Shown: positions 59,620 through 64,000 of the stretch, piece by piece
Numbering within the stretch: the stretch's first letter is position 1
How the letters are laid out: each line of letters begins with the position of its first letter
Assembly: GCF_025118155.1 (NCBI RefSeq)
Contig: NW_026251425.1
Coordinates: 62,001-126,000, forward strand
Length of the DNA stretch: 64,000 nt
Origin: Cokeromyces recurvatus
Taxonomy: Eukaryota > Mucoromycota > Mucoromycetes > Mucorales > Mucoraceae
Direction of reading: 5' to 3'
Notes under the pieces: model-generated
The model's input: only the letters and a program-made list of their open reading frames with translations
Database searches by the model: none
Told to the model about the DNA's origin: nothing
Position numbers and translations under genes: made by a program

Positions 59620-60636
59620 CTACTGTTGACTTTTTTGTTCCTTTTTCGCATCTGCAATATCTTGTTTACGTGCTAATCTAAAGACAAAAAAGAATAAAAC
59701 AAGAATAATAGCAGTTGAGAAGATGAAACTAGGTGAAGTAAATCTAACATTTATACATAAATAAATAAACAGCTATATTTTTTTTTTGTTCATATACATA
59801 ATATATCCCACTTACGTTACAAGTTGATCTTTATCTGATGAGATGGGTTTAAATTCATCTTTCTGATGATGATTAGATCCTCTCTTAATATCTAATAATT
59901 CAACTTCAAAGACAAGAGTAGCTCCACCAGGAATAACCCCTCCTGCTCCTCTATCACCATAACCTATTCATGATGTCATTAATTCTTCATTATTTCCTTT
60001 TTAAAAATAAATTTTACCCATGTGAGGAGGAATAACCAGTTTACGTTTTTCACCAATACACATACTATTATTATATTGAGGGAAAAGACACGTTGAATAC
60101 TAATAGTTCATCTTTTTCTTTTTTTTTTAAAAAAAAAAATGCGTTATTCTTACCCAACTAAACCTTGATCCCAACCTTGAATAACTTGTCCTTGCCCAAG
60201 CTTAAATACAAAAGGTTGATTACGATCCAAACTACTATCAAACTTGACTCCTGTATCAAAAAGTGTACCGGTGTAATGCATAGTTAATTGATCACTATAA
60301 GAAAAAAAAACATATACATGTGTATTTATATATTAAAACTATTAACAAACAGTTTTTTTTTTTTTTATTTATTATTATTATTACTTATTTATAGTAGAAT
60401 TTACCCATTAGTAGATTTTATGGTACATTCTTCAGCTGGAATACGTTTTTTAATGCCTATAATGCAAATTAATAAATCAGGGACATTAATACATATTTAT
60501 ATAAGAAAAAAAGATCCAGAGGAAATGAAGATGAGAATTTACCAACTTGTAAATGAGTAGGTGGTTCTTTCAAAGCTAAAGTAGAGATAAGAAAGAATTG
60601 AAATAGAAAGAAAATTGTGTTTATAATAATACGCAT
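59620..60636 (-). CDS. ER FKBP-type peptidyl-prolyl isomerase with C-terminal anchor
   Basis: Six exons (60636-60543, 60456-60405, 60294-60154, 60064-60018, 59963-59816, 59743 or 59728-59620) give about 201 residues. A signal peptide (about 1-21) is followed by one FKBP domain: [44 protein letters not shown], the hydrophobic pocket Trp and Tyr, YGDRGAG and [10 protein letters not shown]. After a short linker a membrane segment ([16 protein letters not shown]) and a basic tail follow, so the domain faces the ER lumen. It helps fold secretory proteins; it is not the cytosolic FKBP12 (FkbA) target. The last intron has two in-frame AG acceptors 15 nt apart. Stop TAG. Confidence 0.93.
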
Positions 60637-61136
60637 TCTAGTATATATATAAAAAAGAAAGAAAGAAAGAAAGAAAGAAAATGAAATTGTCTAGTAACGA
60701 AGAACAAACTACTAGCAATAACATGTATTCGCTTCTGATTGGCTGTTTTTGGGAGGGAGGAAAAAAAAAAAAAAAAAAAAAAAAAAAAGATCGGGAAATA
60801 AAGGTTATATACACAAATATGTATATATAATGCCTTTGTGTATATCTATTTCAAGTTATTATTTTAGTGTAGAGAGTGAGATTGCTGCTGCTGATATCAA
60901 AAAAAAAAAAAATCGCTTACGTAAAATAAAAATGATATGCATGATTGATTGTAGTAAATTTAATGATGTCTGTGCTCTTTTTTTTATTTATTTTATTTAT
61001 TTATTTATGAATAGCTTTTTACATTTGAATAGCTCTTCTTTAAATTATTTACGTTAATATTACTTGCTAAACTGTACATAAAAAATATTTACATATAAAG
61101 AAAAAAAGAAAAAAAAAAGCAAAGCGAAAAGACATA
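60637..61136. other. Intergenic region between FKBP and sugar transporter
   Basis: Holds a (GAAA)n repeat, the CCAAT box, an A-run of about 25 (60765-60788), further A-runs and the 3' flank of the transporter gene. The frame read through the A-run is not a credible gene. Confidence 0.6.
60736..60746 (-). promoter_or_regulatory. CCAAT box upstream of the FKBP gene
   Basis: GATTGGCTG on the plus strand reads as CAGCCAATC towards the FKBP gene, about 105 bp before its ATG, a normal place for a HAP/NF-Y site. A GAAA repeat (about 60656-60680) lies between it and the start. Confidence 0.45.
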
Positions 61137-63577
61137 CTAGGATGTTGAACAATGATTATTCGGATTAGATTCAATAACTAAAGATTTACAAGAAACGATA
61201 GAGGTTGTTGAGGAGGAAGTAGAAAAAGAAGGTTGTGGATAAAGGATACGAGTGACATGAAGAGGCTTAGAGACAATCATATTATTTGACCATTCAAAAG
61301 AAGATTGTTGATTCAAAGTATTACGATGCTGGATCTGTTCTAGATGCAATAATGCTTCTGCTGCTGTAGCTGGATGATGTGCGTCAGGTCTTTGATCGAT
61401 AAGTGCCCCACTGAATATCAGTTGAATTTCTTCTAATGACCGACCCTATTAAATAATAATAATAAAATACATGTAATAATAAGCGACAAAGATAAGATAT
61501 AGATCTGATTTTTTTTTACCCTTGTTTCAGGATAGAATTTTTTAATAACGATTGCCATTATGAAACACATGACACCAAAGAATAGATAAGTTCCCCAAAG
61601 AATATAACGAAACATGATAGGAGATACTAAAGAAACAAATAAATTAAATAGATAACTACAAGAGGTAGTGACAGCTAAAGCATTAGCACGAATCATTTGA
61701 GGATATATTTCTGCAGGATAGATCCAACCTATTGGGCCCCTAATTTATATAATTCAAGATAAAAAAACAATAATTCATTCATCATCGTCATAAAAAGGAC
61801 CTTACCAACTTAGAGCAAAAAAGCCTATAAAGACACAAAGTAAGACTAGAATAGCATAACTTACAACTGGATTATCAATGGTACTCAGAACATCATCTGC
61901 ATATGTTTGATCATTACTATGAACGAATCTTTGATTGAAAAGGGCTGAAATGATAGTAATCGTGATCATACAAATAGCCATTGCTAAAGCCCCAACTATT
62001 AAAATAACTCGACGATCACATCTATCAATCTTGCAGAAAAAAAAAAAAATTAGGGTTAAATCGTTATCTTTTTTTTTTGTTTTTTTTTTTTTTTTTTTTT
62101 TTTTGTTTCATACTATGATTACATAAAATAACACAAACAATGTTGCGATAAAATTGACTGCACCACCTACTCCATTTCCTACCATAGCTGAATAAAGCTC
62201 TTTAATTCCTGCTGATTCTAATATATGTGGTAAATAAAATCTATACAGTCATTGTCGATTATTAAAAAAAAAAAATAATATAATATATCTTGGGACTAAC
62301 TTACAAGATAGCATTAATGCCAGATAATTGACTAAAGGTATGTACACCCATGCCAAGTAAAGTTCTTTTTCGATTGTTTTCTGTACCTTTTTTTAAGAGC
62401 AGGAAGAACCTCGGAGTCGTATAAGTAAGCTTATCAAAGGAGGAGTCTTGAGCAATACCTGTAAATTCCATTTGTACGTCTACATCATGTTCATTTCCAT
62501 GAGATCTTAGACGAGCTAATATCTTGAGAGCTTCGTCATTACGGTCTTTATAAATTAACCAGCGAGGTGATTCTGGAATGAAATAGAGACCGATAAGCAT
62601 TAAAAGACCTGGTACAAGTTGACACCCAATAGGTATTTTCCAAGAAGCATTTGTAGAGATTCGAAAAGTACCTGCACCTAACCAAAAGGCAACAAAAAAT
62701 CCAAATGTGATAAAGATTTGATAAATAGTAATCAGACGACCACGATTTTGTGGTTTAGCAATTTCACTTTGATCTGTATTTGGATATAAAAAAAGAAAAA
62801 AGGTGAGTTTTGATGATATAAAAGAAAAGAGAATTGAAACATACAGAGTGGAATAAGCATACTAAAGATACTATTAAATAGTCAGTTTATTTCTTTCATT
62901 ATATGCATATTAGTATATTTATATATTTTTACCCAAGAGAAAATCCTGTAATACTTCGACCTATTAAAAAAGATACTTTATTATGACTTGCAATTTCGAT
63001 TATACTGCCTATTTCGTGTATAATAGTAGCAATAAAAAATAATTTCTTTCTTCCTAATCGATCTGCAATAAGACCTGAAAGCTAGATAAAAGAAGTTTAT
63101 TCATCATATATCACATCATTTGTCTATTTTTTTTCTTAAAAAAAAATCCTTACAAATGAGGCTACCATGGATGCAGCCAATGCAATAGGTACAACTGCAT
63201 ATCCTGCTCCATAATTAGGATTTATTCCATAAGAATGTTGAAACGATGCCATAGTAAAGATAGATGTAATAACTCCATTATCATAGCTAACATATAATAT
63301 TGTCAATTTTTTTTTCAATTATTAAATAAAAAGGATGTTCTTATTTTACCCATACTATAACAAAAAAAAATTAGTATCTTATAGGATATATCGTCTTTTT
63401 TTTTTTTTTTTTTTTTTTTACCATAAAACCCCCAAGTGATACAAAGCTGCAGAATATAGATTACATAAGCATTCATTTTATTAATTAAAACTTTTAGCAA
63501 GATTTTTGGTTTTTTTTTTTTTCCTTTTACCAGCATAATAAATAGAGTTGATATTGTGAATTAACTGGGAAACCCAT
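61137..63577 (-). CDS. Sugar transporter of the major facilitator superfamily
   Basis: Eleven exons (63577-63531, 63446-63422, 63354-63350, 63286-63154, 63081-62933, 62870-62845, 62773-62305, 62240-62123, 62029-61806, 61739-61520, 61445-61137) give 574 residues. Sugar-porter motifs: GGFMYGYDNGVITS at membrane segment 1, LSGLIADRLGRKK (loop 2-3), PESPRWLIYK, QLSGINAILFYLP, IDRCDRR, GWIYPAEIYPQMIRA and YPETRGRSLEEIQ. The C-terminal 90 residues are Ser-rich and cytosolic. It should import hexoses or related sugars by proton symport at the plasma membrane. Exon 3 is only 5 nt (TATGG); without it the reading stops, with it the GxxxGYDxG motif is complete. No in-frame ATG exists upstream, so 63577 is the best start. 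Stop TAG. Confidence 0.92.
63350..63354 (-). other. Five-nucleotide microexon of the sugar transporter gene
   Basis: TATGG is flanked by ...TTATAG and GTAAAA on the minus strand. It turns Phe-Met / Tyr-Asp into FMYGYDNG, the expected membrane-segment-1 motif, and corrects the phase from 0 to 2. The introns on either side are 67 and 63 bp, normal for this genome. Confidence 0.82.
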
Positions 63578-64000
63578 CAATTGCAACGGATGACGATGAC
63601 TATCGCTCTTGATATAAGCAACTGAAGAGTCGTTTGTTGCCGCTAGTAATTCGTTTTTACTGTTATAAATTTGAATTTTTTTTTATTTTTTTGCTTTTTA
63701 TAAAAAGGGAATAAATAAATGAAAAGAAAGGAAAAATAGGTTTGTTGATATATAAAATAGATGCTTTGTTTTGTTTAAAGAAAAGAAAAAGAAATCAAAT
63801 CATTTATTTTGTATAAAGAAAAAAAAAAAAAAGAAAAAAAAAAGAAAAAGAGTAAAAGAAGGTCGTTTATGGTATGTGTTTATTTATTTGCTGCTTAAAT
63901 TTAGAAACAAAACAACATTTTTAAGTTTTAATTTAAATGGCTTATAAAACTAACGACATACAACACATTTATCTTTTTTTTTTTTTTTTTTTTTGGTGGA
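63578..64000. other. Upstream region of the sugar transporter
   Basis: On the minus strand it holds a TATA-like TTTATAAAAA (about 63697-63706), about 125 bp before the ATG, preceded by long pyrimidine-rich tracts. A T-run lies at the right edge. No gene seen up to the window end. Confidence 0.5.

Overview
The window is eukaryotic nuclear DNA from a filamentous fungus, most likely an early-diverging Mucoromycota (Mucorales-type) species. This is inferred from the very AT-rich intergenic DNA, dense short introns (mostly about 55-140 bp, GT..AG), long poly(A)/poly(T) tracts, small gene spacing, and gene content (a carotenoid-cleaving oxygenase, a tandem amidohydrolase-type membrane protein, an aspartic-protease-like secreted protein and a Mor2/Tao3 giant). 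I see no transposon, rRNA, tRNA or CRISPR. Gene models were joined by hand from splice sites. Nearly every model closes as an uninterrupted reading frame across all exons; the exceptions, stated below, are one frameshift and one nonsense codon.

Layout. 0-8.8 kb: the 3' end of a mitochondrial Holliday-junction resolvase (+) meets a carotenoid oxygenase (-), then an ER-lumen DnaJ protein, a membrane-anchored amidohydrolase and a YdcZ-type membrane protein, all on the minus strand. 8.8-11.3 kb has no gene. 11.3-20.3 kb (+): a SNF2/Rad5-like ATPase, a PMC1-type Ca2+ pump with a one-base frame break, and a prenylated PRL phosphatase. 20.3-34.1 kb: a GPI-anchored Cys-rich protein, a 2.5-kb gap, the splicing factor Prp3, two unknown membrane proteins, an aldo-keto reductase broken by a TAG, a ROG1-type lipase (+) and a short-chain dehydrogenase. 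34.2-40.4 kb (-): Pus1, Arp6 and a glycerol-3-phosphate acyltransferase. 40.4-43.1 kb has no gene. 43.1-46.8 kb (+): a catalytically dead pepsin-like protein, prefoldin subunit 3 and EMC5. 46.8-56.3 kb (-): Mor2/Tao3/Furry and Prp40. 56.5-59.6 kb (+): Mmm1, a 1-Cys peroxiredoxin and a 70-residue acidic protein. 59.6-63.6 kb (-): an ER FKBP and a sugar transporter with a 5-nt microexon.

Most genes are unrelated housekeeping genes. Loose themes are ER and membrane biology (Scj1-like, FKBP, EMC5, Mmm1, acyltransferase), splicing (Prp3, Prp40) and possibly apocarotenoid metabolism (oxygenase, aldo-keto reductase and dehydrogenase are the enzyme classes of trisporoid synthesis, but the link is inference). 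All five convergent gene pairs are very tight: two overlap at a shared palindromic TTAA, and the others are 7, 31 and 102 bp apart. Their 3' ends must therefore give complementary transcripts.
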